Assembly (NCBI RefSeq): GCF_003722315.1
Contig: NZ_CP033580.1
Span: forward strand, 2,074,501-2,138,500
Source of the DNA: Thermoanaerobacter ethanolicus JW 200
Lineage (GTDB): Bacteria > Bacillota > Thermoanaerobacteria > Thermoanaerobacterales > Thermoanaerobacteraceae
DNA length: 64,000 nucleotides
Reading direction: 5' to 3'
The notes beneath the pieces were generated by a model. The model saw only the letters and a list, made by a program, of their open reading frames with translations. It searched no databases and was not told the DNA's origin. Below, one piece after another: positions 17,591 through 26,158 of the stretch (position 1 is its first letter; every line of letters starts with the position of its first letter). The position numbers and the translations under genes were made by a program.

Positions 17591-19213
17591 TCATTTACCT
17601 TCAAGTGAAATTAGCGCTGCTCCAAGCGCTCCAATAATCTGTGGTTCAAATGGGATTACAAGTTTTTCACCGAGCCTGCTTTCGATGGCATAAACTACTC
17701 CCTGATTTTTGGCAACGCCCCCTGTCATCATGTATTTTCCTTTTCTTCCTATTCTGTCGACCAGGGAAACTGCTTTTGAAGCAACGGCTTTATTGAGGGC
17801 ATGTATTATATCCCTCTGGTCCTTATTTTGGGCAATAAGAGATATTACTTCCGATTCTGCAAATACAGTGCACATACTGGTAATCGTGATATTTTCTTTT
17901 ACTTCCTTATGGACTTTTGCCATTTCTTCTATTGAAATCCCTAACGTTCTCGCCATTACTTCAAGAAACCGGCCTGTCCCTGCTGAACATTTGTCATTCA
18001 TTACAAAATCAATGACATTGCCGCTGTCATCTAACCTTATCACTTTGCTATCCTGTCCACCTATATCTATAACAGTTCTAATAGCATTGTCTACAAAAAA
18101 CGCGCCCTTTCCGTGACAGGTAATTTCAGTTACAATTCTATCTGCAAAGGGAATGCTTACTCTTCCATACCCTGTTGCTACTATTGATGTAATATCCTTT
18201 TTTTGAAGTCCTGCACTGTTTAAAGCAATTTCAAAAGCTTTAAAAGCACTTTCTAGAGCTTTAGGACCTGTTGGAATAATAGAATATGATATTATGTTTT
18301 TGTTTTCGTCGATTATGACTACATTTGTAGAAGTAGAGCCACTATCCACTCCTACAAAATATCCCTTCTTGGCTCTCTGTTTTTCCATCTTTTTTATACC
18401 GGTTGATTCCAAAAAGGCATCTATTCTTGTTAAAATCTGGCCGCTATTTGAATCGTTATAGTCAGTTTCAATTTTTAAAAGTGGGACGTCTGCTTTGCTT
18501 TTGAGTTCAGCATACTCATAGGAATAAAAATCACAGAACTTTATGGTGTTGTATATTATCCCCTTGAATTCTTTATTGATTAACTTGCTTCGATCTTCTG
18601 CCATTCTCATACAGGGTGTTAAATTGAGAAGCGATTCCGCATAGCTTTTTAATAAATTATCTTTTGCTTCAATATTGAATACTCTTTCTTCACCTGTGCA
18701 GGTAAAATTTATTATATTTGCTGTACAAGAATTTATGATTTTTTCTATAACATCATCTTTAAGCCTCGCACCTAATATAGCAATGCTTTCAGTGGATTCC
18801 TTTTCTTTATTAAAAGACTTGCTTTCTAGAATTTTTAGCAAATTCTCTTCAGCAAAATTCTTGTTTTTAAAGGCCTGATACGCTTCTATAAATTCAATTA
18901 TTTCATTGTAAAAAAGATCTATTACGAGAGGATCTTTTTTTCTGGGCAGGTCTAGAAGATAGATAAATTTTACTTTACCTTTTAATACATCATAAAGTCT
19001 TTTTATACTATCACAACAGGCAGTTAATACAACCTCTTCAATATTATTTTCAATTATATTTTCCAAAACCCCTTTTGCAAAACTGCACATATTTGAGTGA
19101 ATCAGGGCCTCAGCATGTTCATGAGATTTATATCCTGACTCAAGTCTTACCGGTTCTTCTCCAAAGGCTTCGATTATTTCTACAGGCGTGTATTTGCAAA
19201 TGTACCCTATCAA
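17591..19213 (-). CDS. 2-hydroxyacyl-CoA dehydratase activator (HgdC/BcrAD) fused to an HgdB-like N-terminal domain
   Basis: The product of about 540 residues has two parts. Residues 1-270 resemble a partial dehydratase D/HgdB-like domain (IGYICKYTPVEIIEAFGEEPVRLE, LTACCDSI). Residues 280-540 form an ASKHA ATPase activator with VDSGSTSTNVVI, GYGRVSIPFA, VIDIGGQDSKVI, and the two cluster-binding cysteines in NDKCSAGTGRFLE and TSMCTVFAES. Activators hydrolyse ATP to inject a low-potential electron into the dehydratase. The start is taken as TTG 19213, because GGAGGTG lies 7 nt upstream; an ATG 36 nt further upstream lacks a good site. Confidence 0.82.
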   Translation of the reverse strand: MIGYICKYTPVEIIEAFGEEPVRLESGYKSHEHAEALIHSNMCSFAKGVLENIIENNIEEVVLTACCDSIKRLYDVLKGKVKFIYLLDLPRKKDPLVIDLFYNEIIEFIEAYQAFKNKNFAEENLLKILESKSFNKEKESTESIAILGARLKDDVIEKIINSCTANIINFTCTGEERVFNIEAKDNLLKSYAESLLNLTPCMRMAEDRSKLINKEFKGIIYNTIKFCDFYSYEYAELKSKADVPLLKIETDYNDSNSGQILTRIDAFLESTGIKKMEKQRAKKGYFVGVDSGSTSTNVVIIDENKNIISYSIIPTGPKALESAFKAFEIALNSAGLQKKDITSIVATGYGRVSIPFADRIVTEITCHGKGAFFVDNAIRTVIDIGGQDSKVIRLDDSGNVIDFVMNDKCSAGTGRFLEVMARTLGISIEEMAKVHKEVKENITITSMCTVFAESEVISLIAQNKDQRDIIHALNKAVASKAVSLVDRIGRKGKYMMTGGVAKNQGVVYAIESRLGEKLVIPFEPQIIGALGAALISLEGK

Positions 19214-19235
19214 TTTTTCACCTCCAGAAAGATTG

Positions 19236-20486
19236 CTAAAGCATTTCAAGAAAAGCTTCGAGCCTCGTCCTATTCTGCCCCTCTTGATTATTTCTTTTGT
19301 CTACACAATCCCCATCTAAATAAAGAAATGGAATACCCACTTCTGAAGCAAGATTTTTAATTATAAACGTTCCACCCATGGACTGTTTACAGCCCAAATG
19401 ACAAAACTGTATAATGCCGTCCGGTTTTATTTTTTCTATCAGTTCTTTGATTCTTGCAACTTTCCTATTTATTTCACCATTAAAAGAGTTTAAGATAAGC
19501 TTTTCAGCGATTCCCTTGAAGGGGTCGTTTTCATCAATTTCATCAAGAAAATCATAATTTAAGTCACTACCAGCAATGTAAAATTTATCGCTGAAGTTAA
19601 AGTAATCTTTAAAATTTTTCTCAAATATAGGAAGAAGGTGTATAAAAAATATGCTTTTTCCACTTCTTTCAGGAGCTCTTTTTATATCCTCCACTAACAT
19701 CTCATAAAAATGTAATACTTCCTTGCTTCCAATGAATACATGGGATGTGAAAAGCATATACATTTCAAAAGTCATGGTAGGTATAAATCTTTTTTTCCCT
19801 GCATAATTTAAATACTCTTTCATAAGTACTCTTGTTTTATTTTCCGTTTTTACAACTTCCCTCAATTTATCAATATCAAGCTTTCTATTAAAAACTTCCT
19901 CAAGCTTTTCCGCCACTTCTAAAAGCTGTTTTTTTACATACACTACGGAGTCTTTAGAATATTTGTAGGGAATATCAATAATGTACAGTGGAACCCCGTG
20001 TTTTTTTGAAAGATACTTGAAAGTAGGTATATTCGCATCGCATATCATGGAAGTAGTCATCATAAATTTAGGTTTTTTGAGGATATTAAGTTCACTGGCT
20101 CCTATGAAAGTTTTATGATAACTGCATAAAGTATTTGACATGCCTCTCGATTCGGCAGTATCAACAAGATAATCTTCGATGAAGAAGCCTGACATGAAAG
20201 AAGAATATGCTTCAATAAATAAGGGTTTTATGTCCATAGCAATCAAAAATTCAGAGGGTGCAAAGAGGTTTACCCAAGCAGAATTTTGAGGATTTGCTAA
20301 AGAATCTTTTATGCTTTTTATAGAGTATTTATTTAGGTAATGAAGAGATTTGGGAATCCTTTTGTCTTTGAAAAAGCTCACATAATAGTAAGCAGAGGTA
20401 AGACCAAAATTTATTAGCTTATTTACTTTTTCCGGTCTATCCATATTATCTTTTATAATATTGGTATAAATCTTTACTGTATCCAT
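19236..20486 (-). CDS. 2-hydroxyacyl-CoA dehydratase family subunit (HgdB/FldBC-like)
   Basis: This 416-residue protein shows the two-lobed HgdB-like pattern: NSAWVNLFAPSEFLIAMDIKPLFIEA, CSYHKTFIG, the CDANIPTFKYLSKKHGVPLYIIDIP strand and the C-terminal IIQFCHLGCKQSMGGTF...GIPFLYLDGDCVD. The Cys residues in CSYH, CDAN and CHLGC are candidate [4Fe-4S] ligands. Family members dehydrate 2-hydroxyacyl-CoAs or reduce aryl-CoAs with the activator encoded 22 nt downstream. No second (alpha) subunit gene is present nearby; the fused HgdB-like part of the activator may replace it. ATG 20486 is preferred to the more upstream ATG 20519. Confidence 0.8.
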   Translation of the reverse strand: MDTVKIYTNIIKDNMDRPEKVNKLINFGLTSAYYYVSFFKDKRIPKSLHYLNKYSIKSIKDSLANPQNSAWVNLFAPSEFLIAMDIKPLFIEAYSSFMSGFFIEDYLVDTAESRGMSNTLCSYHKTFIGASELNILKKPKFMMTTSMICDANIPTFKYLSKKHGVPLYIIDIPYKYSKDSVVYVKKQLLEVAEKLEEVFNRKLDIDKLREVVKTENKTRVLMKEYLNYAGKKRFIPTMTFEMYMLFTSHVFIGSKEVLHFYEMLVEDIKRAPERSGKSIFFIHLLPIFEKNFKDYFNFSDKFYIAGSDLNYDFLDEIDENDPFKGIAEKLILNSFNGEINRKVARIKELIEKIKPDGIIQFCHLGCKQSMGGTFIIKNLASEVGIPFLYLDGDCVDKRNNQEGQNRTRLEAFLEML

Positions 20487-20559
20487 TTTATCACTACCCC
20501 ATAAACTAACCTTCCTCACAGAAGTGGTTTTTATCCAGTTGATATTTATTTCTCATCTC

Positions 20560-20713
20560 CTAGATAATTTGTTTTGCCCTTTCCCTAAGCATTCTTTCTT
20601 CTTCATTTTCAGGCTCAGGTAAGGTAACATTATGCGGCGCTGGTCTTCCATTCTCATCTACATGAATAAAAGTAGCAAAGCCTAAGATGCGCAATACTTA
20701 TTTCGTTCATCAT
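20560..20713 (-). pseudogene. Acyl-CoA thioesterase (hotdog) with internal deletion
   Basis: A good start (AAAGGAGGC, ATG 20713) encodes MMNEISI. After a junction near 20690 the frame changes, and another frame gives GFATFIHVDENGRPAP and PEPENEEERMLRERAKQII, ending at TAG 20560-20562. These are the first few and the last 45 or so residues of YciA/BACH-type acyl-CoA hydrolases. The hotdog core is deleted. Its position upstream of the dehydratase genes suggests it once belonged to the same CoA-ester unit. Confidence 0.75.
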
Positions 20714-20818
20714 TTTAGCCTCCTTTAAATTAATTCTATTCATTGGCAAAAGAATGCAAAATCCTTTAATTTAATATTATCACAGTTTTTAAGTTTAGCC
20801 AAACCCGTTTTATGAGAG

Positions 20819-21497
20819 TCCGTGTCAAGTTTTCGTAGGTAAATTTTTTTAAAAATTTTTTGCCTAACTTACCTCACCACCAATACGTAATTCACTTTAC
20901 TGAATATAAAATATGTTCTATTTATGTTAAATTATTACTTCAGAAGCAAACACTAAACATCTCGCTTCTTTTATTAGCCTTTAAATGTAAAATACTGGTT
21001 ATTAACTTCCTGCTTCAAACACTTATCGCTAGACCATTGGCTCGCGTTATCTCTTTTAAAAACATATTTTATCCAGGGTCTTCCTGCAAATGGCCCTTCT
21101 AAAATCGGCAGTGAAACTTTTAGCCATTCATCTATTTCTTCAGCTTTGTAATCTTTTCTTGCACTTATGTAAGCAAGTATCCACGGTTTATAAATACCAT
21201 TCTTCAAAAAGCTGACCACTACTTTGCTTTTACAAGATACCCGGAGGAGGCACGAAAGCGCATTTATACCACAAGTGCAGTTGAAAGTGTTAATAGCTTG
21301 GTTGAAAAAGTGAGAATAAAATCTGGTGGATATTTTCAATCAGCTGATATTTTGGAACTCAATGGTTTATTTGCAGAGAGCATTTGAAGCAAACAAAATG
21401 GGAAAAGCCTGTTCCAGTGATAAAAGCTTACATTTACGAGATCATGCAGCTTTTCCAGTTACGTTACTATGCTCAGACACAAAATTCTTGACAAGTC
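20819..21497 (+). mobile_element. IS256-family relic (Mutator-type transposase C-terminus)
   Basis: On the plus strand 21208-21491 encodes ADHYFAFTRYPEEARKRIYT, TSAVESVNSLVEKVRIKSGG and, after one frameshift, LKQTKWEKPVPVIKAYIYEI. This is the C-terminal quarter of an IS256 transposase. TCCGTGTCAAG at 20819 and its inverted counterpart near 21480-21497 (TTGTCAAGAATTTTGTG on the minus strand) look like decayed terminal repeats. Between them, 20974-21207 holds a minus-strand open frame (ILAYISARKDYKAEEIDEWL, ILEGPFAGRPWIKYVFKRD) that I do not recognise; it may be a fragment of another gene. Confidence 0.7.
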
Positions 21498-22111
21498 TCT
21501 CTGCTCTTTGTAGCCTTATTATTATACCATCGCTTTCTATGTATAGCTTCTTTGTAACCTTCTCTCCTTTCGGTAACTTCCCATCTTCAAAAACTTCTTT
21601 CCTCTTTTCTTCACTGTACTTGTTTTAAATCTTTTCCTACTTCCTGCACTCCTTTCCAGATCGTCATCGGACTAATTCCAGGAAAAAGATAGCTTAATAT
21701 TTCTGCTGCACGCCTAAAAGGCATTTCTGTATCTAATTTTACAGCTATTTCTCTTAACTTCGGTGTTATTTGTGAGCGGGATCTTAAACCTAATAATTCA
21801 TTCAGTAAAAGCTTTGTCTCTCCTGTCTTTTTGTTTCTGTATAGACGCCTCCTGTATATAAATTCTCCAAAGGTACTAACAACCTGTTTCGCTCTAAATC
21901 CTACTACTTCCCATACTCCCTTTTCTCTTTCCTTCATGAGTTGTGTGTCTATTTCTTCTAAAGCCCATGCAAAAATTTGAGTGGATACCTTCTGCATGAA
22001 GTTGTGGATTCCTTCTTCAAGTTCATAAAAATCTTTACTTTCTTTAATTATTTTTATTAATCCATTTGCAAAAAGAAGGATTGCGCCCACTATGTGTCGA
22101 ATATCTAACAT
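21498..22111 (-). pseudogene. ISLre2-family (UPF0236) transposase, truncated
   Basis: The frame from ATG 22111 encodes about 165 residues of ISLre2 transposase N-terminus (YELEEGIHNFMQKVSTQIFA, KGVWEVVGFRAKQVVSTFGE, ITPKLREIAVKLDTEMPF). It is interrupted near 21611. Homology continues in another frame: EEKRKEVFEDGKLPKGEKVT, KKLYIESDGIIIRLQRAE. The remaining two thirds are missing where the IS256 relic begins, so the element was broken by that insertion and decay. GGGGG/CCCCC inverted pairing at about 22155-22190 may be its left end. Confidence 0.8.
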
Positions 22112-22299
22112 ATCAGACCTCACCTTCCTTTTGATTTTTGTTTTATTTCGTTTTTGGGGGTGAGGTCTTTTAACTACACCTATCCCCCTTTTTCCTGCTT
22201 CATTTCACCTACTTAAATTTTACACTGCCTTTTTAGTCTTAGGATAAATTAATTTGAGAAATTACATTTATCTACTTTTTTTGTTTAAGTTGTTATGCT

Positions 22300-22347
22300 A
22301 TAAAATCTAAGGAACCCTTCTGCTGTAAAGGGTTCCTTAGATTTTAT
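22300..22347. terminator. Perfect 20-bp hairpin, terminator of the efflux operon
   Basis: ATAAAATCTAAGGAACCCTT (22300-22319) and its exact inverse (22328-22347) enclose an 8-nt loop. It lies downstream of the MFS gene on the minus strand, with A/T-rich ends on both sides, and could stop transcription in either direction. The rest of 22112-22419 holds no gene. Confidence 0.65.
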
Positions 22348-22419
22348 CAAAAGCAATATTTTCTCTCTGCGTTGCAATCCATCTTTCTGCTACTGGTGTT
22401 TTTTATTATCTTAACTTAC

Positions 22420-23871
22420 TTACATTCTTTTATTAGCACTATATTCTGATTCCCATTTGGGCTGTGGTCCTCTTAGATAGGATATAAAAGCTGCAACCAA
22501 GCTTATTGCAAAAGATACCCCAAAAGTAGACCTTAAGCCCTTAATAAATTGAGCAACTGCTATCCCTTTTGCCCCAACTTGGGTTCCTACAAAAAGTGCT
22601 TGCATTGCTTGTGGATCTATGCTTGAAGAAATTATTCCCATAGCCAAAGCTATACTTATTACTGTTCCGGCATTGTTCATCATTGTCCTTACTCCTGCCG
22701 CTATTCCTCTTTTGTCAACCGGAACATTACTCATTATAGCATTGGTATTAGGAGATATAAATAGTCCGGAGCCAAAACCCATTATAGCCATCCACAGTAT
22801 TAACTTTGTAATTGACGTTGTAGTATTTATTCCCATAAAACCTACAAGTCCTACTGCAGATATAAATAGCCCTATACTGCTTAACTCTCGTGACCCATAC
22901 CTATCAGATAACCAACCGCTAATTGGAGAAACCACCATCATTGCAAGAGCAAATGGCGTCAATAAAATACCTGCAGTCAACGGATCCATTGCCTTAATAC
23001 CCTGCAAATAAAAAATCAAAAGAAAAGTAACGGCTCCTCTTGCTATTCCGTTTAGAAGATTACTCGTATAGGCAAAAGCTAATATTCTCGTTTTAAAAAG
23101 ATTCAAATCAAGCATTGGCTGGTCTACGGTATTTTCAATATAAACGAATAAAACAAACAAGGCTATTGCGACAACAAAGAGAGTAATAATGTGTGGATTT
23201 CCCCATCCTGCAAATCCTCCAAAAGACAGGGCAATTAAAAGTATTATCATAGCAACGGTAAATACTAAAGTACCAGCATAATCAAATTTTTGATGCTCAG
23301 GAAGAGCCTCTACTTCCCTAAGTTGTAGTGCTGCCCACAGCGTGCCAATAATCCCAAATGGCACATTGATGTAGAAGATGCTTCTCCAGCCAAATTTAAG
23401 CAAAAATCCTCCTAAAATAGGTCCTATGACATTTGCAATGCTTATAACCATGCTGTTTATACCTAAAGCTTTCCCTAATTCGTTTTTAGGAAAAGCGTCT
23501 GTTACAATCACTGTGCTATTAGCCATCATTAAGGCGCCACCAATAGATTGGATAATTCTAAACAAAAGCAATTGAATACCCGAATTTGACATTCCAGATA
23601 GTAAAGAACTGAGAGTAAATATCGCAAAACCTGTAACATATAATTTCTTTCTTCCAATCATATCTGCAATTCTCCCTATTGTCGGTACAAGTATTGTAAT
23701 AGAAAGCATGTAACTCATGACAACCCACATGATTATAGTCATATCAGCATGTAAAGCTTTCATAATATCTGGCAAAGCAATTAAAAGCATACTCCCATTA
23801 AGAACAGAAAAAAGAGCACCTATTGTAGTGCATAAAAGCGCAATCCATTTGTATTCCATAGCAATATGCAT
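22420..23871 (-). CDS. DHA2-type MFS drug/proton antiporter (14 membrane segments)
   Basis: The 483-residue protein resembles EmrB/QacA-type exporters. About 14 hydrophobic segments are seen, with motif A (GRIADMIGRKKLY) after the second and the antiporter motif region IANVIGPILGGFLLKFGWRSIFYINVPFG. It would expel hydrophobic drugs in exchange for protons. It is the last gene of the marR-ABC-MFS operon, 6 nt downstream of the ABC permease, so the operon encodes two independent pumps under one regulator. The substrate is not predictable. Confidence 0.92.
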   Translation of the reverse strand: MHIAMEYKWIALLCTTIGALFSVLNGSMLLIALPDIMKALHADMTIIMWVVMSYMLSITILVPTIGRIADMIGRKKLYVTGFAIFTLSSLLSGMSNSGIQLLLFRIIQSIGGALMMANSTVIVTDAFPKNELGKALGINSMVISIANVIGPILGGFLLKFGWRSIFYINVPFGIIGTLWAALQLREVEALPEHQKFDYAGTLVFTVAMIILLIALSFGGFAGWGNPHIITLFVVAIALFVLFVYIENTVDQPMLDLNLFKTRILAFAYTSNLLNGIARGAVTFLLIFYLQGIKAMDPLTAGILLTPFALAMMVVSPISGWLSDRYGSRELSSIGLFISAVGLVGFMGINTTTSITKLILWMAIMGFGSGLFISPNTNAIMSNVPVDKRGIAAGVRTMMNNAGTVISIALAMGIISSSIDPQAMQALFVGTQVGAKGIAVAQFIKGLRSTFGVSFAISLVAAFISYLRGPQPKWESEYSANKRM

Positions 23872-23877
23872 CTCCTT

Positions 23878-24720
23878 TCATGTGACGATTCTTGGATATA
23901 ATAATGCAGCGCACAATTGCAAAATAACAGTTATGAATATTATTATTAGCCAATCCAAGCCTGCATTTTGTATAGGACTATTTAATAAATATCCTCTTAA
24001 AAGTTCTACAATATAACTCAGAGGATTTATTTGTGCTACTATTTGCAGCCAATGAGGCATAATCTCAATAGGATAAATTGCATTACTGGCAAAGAAAAGA
24101 GGCATTGTTATTACCTGTCCTATGCCCATAAATCTTTCTCTGGTTTTGACTATAGCAGCAATAGCCATGGATAAAGAAGAAAAGATAATAGCCCCAAAAA
24201 TTATAGTAATTACACTCATTAATATGTTAACAATGCTCCAATGTAATTTTATCCCTATTAACAAGGAAAGAAACAGTATAATCATTACTTGACTTATTGC
24301 CCTTACACCGGCTCCCAAAGCTTTTCCCGTAACAAATGCAAAGCGAGGTACTGGCAGTGCAATTAATTTTTGAAGAATTCCCTGGTCTTTGTCCCAAATA
24401 ATACTAAGTCCATAAAAAATTGATATAAACATCATAGACTGTGCCAGAATCCCTGGAGTCATAAATGTCTGGTAATTAACATTTCCTGTCGGAATAGCAC
24501 GTACTTTGGAAAAAGCCTGGCCAAAAACCAACAACCATAAAGCTGGTTGAACTGCGCGAGTAAAAAGTTCAGTGGGGTCATGGCGTAATTTTCTTATTTC
24601 CATCTCAGCAATAGTAAAGGAATTAGCCATATAGGCTATAAATTTTGATAGTATAGAAAAACTGTGTCGTCTTTCATTAGTCAAAGCGCTGAATGCGCCT
24701 TCTGACTTGTCGCAATTCAT
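23878..24720 (-). CDS. ABC-2 type drug exporter permease (DrrB-like)
   Basis: The protein of about 280 residues has six hydrophobic segments and the ABC-2 signature PIEIMPHWLQIVAQINPLSY with VELLRGYLL near the C-terminus. RKLRHDPTELFTRAVQPALW precedes the first segment, as in DrrB/YhhJ permeases. ATG 24720 is preferred because GGGGGAAACTTCA precedes it and the start overlaps the ATPase 3' end by 44 nt; a longer frame begins at 24771. It pairs with the ATPase encoded just upstream to form a daunorubicin-type exporter. Confidence 0.9.
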   Translation of the reverse strand: MNCDKSEGAFSALTNERRHSFSILSKFIAYMANSFTIAEMEIRKLRHDPTELFTRAVQPALWLLVFGQAFSKVRAIPTGNVNYQTFMTPGILAQSMMFISIFYGLSIIWDKDQGILQKLIALPVPRFAFVTGKALGAGVRAISQVMIILFLSLLIGIKLHWSIVNILMSVITIIFGAIIFSSLSMAIAAIVKTRERFMGIGQVITMPLFFASNAIYPIEIMPHWLQIVAQINPLSYIVELLRGYLLNSPIQNAGLDWLIIIFITVILQLCAALLYPRIVT

Positions 24721-25477
24721 TGAAGTTTCCCCCGCTTTCCAGTCGATTGCCTGTAAAAAATGTAAAAACATCTTCTAAAGTAGCTTCTTTATTTCCAGTC
24801 ATCACCTTTAATTCTTCAGGGGTTCCAAGTGCAGCTATCCTGCCTTTATTCATAATAGCTACCCTGTCACACATGGCTTCTGCTTCTTCCATATAATGGG
24901 TTGTTATTAAAATTGTAAGTCCCGTTTCTTTTTTAAGTGCTTCAAGAACTTCCCAAACGTTACGTCGTGCTACAGGATCAAGACCAACTGTCGGTTCATC
25001 AAGTATTAATAATTTGGGCCTGTGTATTAATGCCTGGCCGATTTCCAGTTTCCTAACCATACCACCAGAGTACTCTTTGACAATCCTGTTTGCTGCTTCA
25101 CTTAAATTTAATATGTCAAGAATATGATTAATCCTTTCTTCTCTCTCTTTTTTAGGTAAGCGCAATAATTTTGCAACAATTAGAAGATTTTCATACCCTG
25201 TTAAAGTTGAATCGGCTGATAAGGCTTGCGGTACATATCCTATTAAATTTCGAATATAACCTCCATTTTTTATAACATTTATTCCCTCTATTTTGATTTC
25301 GCCTGATGTCGGAGGCAAAAGCGTAGTTATCATACGAATTGTAGTTGTTTTTCCTGCTCCATTAGGTCCCAATAAACCAAAAACTTCTCCTTCGTTTATG
25401 GTAAAACTTATACCTGCAACTGCTTCATACTTTCCAAAAAGCTTCCTTAGATTTTTAACTTCAACAGAAAAAGGCAT
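24677..25477 (-). CDS. ABC drug exporter ATP-binding protein (DrrA-like)
   Basis: The 266-residue ATPase has Walker A GLLGPNGAGKTTTIRM, Q-loop IGYVPQ, an ABC signature YSGGMVRKLE, Walker B LLILDEPTVGLDP and switch His in LITTHYMEEAE, with a C-terminal DrrA-type tail (GTPEELKVMTGNKEATLEDV). ATG 25477 follows GCAGGTG at 5 nt and is more likely than the upstream ATG 25510, which lies inside the marR 3' end. It powers the adjacent ABC-2 permease. Confidence 0.93.
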   Translation of the reverse strand: MPFSVEVKNLRKLFGKYEAVAGISFTINEGEVFGLLGPNGAGKTTTIRMITTLLPPTSGEIKIEGINVIKNGGYIRNLIGYVPQALSADSTLTGYENLLIVAKLLRLPKKEREERINHILDILNLSEAANRIVKEYSGGMVRKLEIGQALIHRPKLLILDEPTVGLDPVARRNVWEVLEALKKETGLTILITTHYMEEAEAMCDRVAIMNKGRIAALGTPEELKVMTGNKEATLEDVFTFFTGNRLESGGNFNELRQVRRRIQRFD

Positions 25478-25503
25478 ATAAACACCTGCTTCCAAATTAA
25501 AAT

Positions 25504-25944
25504 TTAGCAAGTCTCACATTCTTTCAATTGATTCCAAATTAACCTCAAATCCCTGTTTAGACGTTCTACGTCAAGTCCATCAATTTTTTTCAAAATATTT
25601 GCGAGTATTGATGTACGATATTGTAAGATCTCTTTTAATAGTTTATCACCTGCTTGGGTTAATTTAAGATAAACAAGCCTTCTGTCAGTTTCATCTCGCC
25701 ATCTTTCAACGAGCCCATCACTTACAAGATTGTCAACAAGCCCTGTCAGAGTGCCAGGAGCCAGCAGCAACCTTCTTTGCAATTCTTTCATGGTTATTGG
25801 GTTGTCAGCCGACAACTTATTCATAACCCAAAACCTCGCCATTGTTATATTTTTTTCGTTGAGATAGCTTCGAGTATATAAATTTAATATGTGGTTTATC
25901 TCTCGTAAAAACATTTCTAAATTGTCTATATACCCTAGTTTCAT
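25504..25944 (-). CDS. MarR-family transcriptional regulator of the efflux operon
   Basis: This winged-helix protein of about 146 residues has the MarR core: ITMKELQRRLLLAPGTLTGL (recognition region), VDNLVSDGLVERWRDETDRR (wing with D-x-R) and LKLTQAGDKLLKEI. It is first in an operon with the ABC and MFS exporters, the usual layout for a ligand-released repressor of drug pumps. ATG 25944 (GGGAGG at 7 nt) is chosen over TTG 25947. Confidence 0.92.
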   Translation of the reverse strand: MKLGYIDNLEMFLREINHILNLYTRSYLNEKNITMARFWVMNKLSADNPITMKELQRRLLLAPGTLTGLVDNLVSDGLVERWRDETDRRLVYLKLTQAGDKLLKEILQYRTSILANILKKIDGLDVERLNRDLRLIWNQLKECETC

Positions 25945-25963
25945 CAATTTGCCTCCCTAATAT

Positions 25964-26007
25964 TTTGGTTTCCAAATTATATTATAACATTATTTTTACA
26001 AAGTCAA
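25964..26007 (-). promoter_or_regulatory. Promoter and palindromic operator of the marR efflux operon
   Basis: On the minus strand TTGACT (complement of 26002-26007) and TAATAT (complement of 25979-25984) are 17 nt apart. TTTGGAAACCAAA (complement of 25964-25976), a 5-3-5 palindrome, sits immediately downstream over the start point. The location fits auto-repression by MarR. Confidence 0.6.
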
Positions 26008-26158
26008 TAGGGTGTAAACATTTTATTATAAAAATGATAGATAAAGACATAAATAAATGCGTGAACAATGAGATAAGTATCCTTAAAAATAATAGACAAG
26101 AAGAAAACAGTGTGGTAATCTATAAAAAGAAAGTAAAAATCAATTTGGAGGGCGTTAA

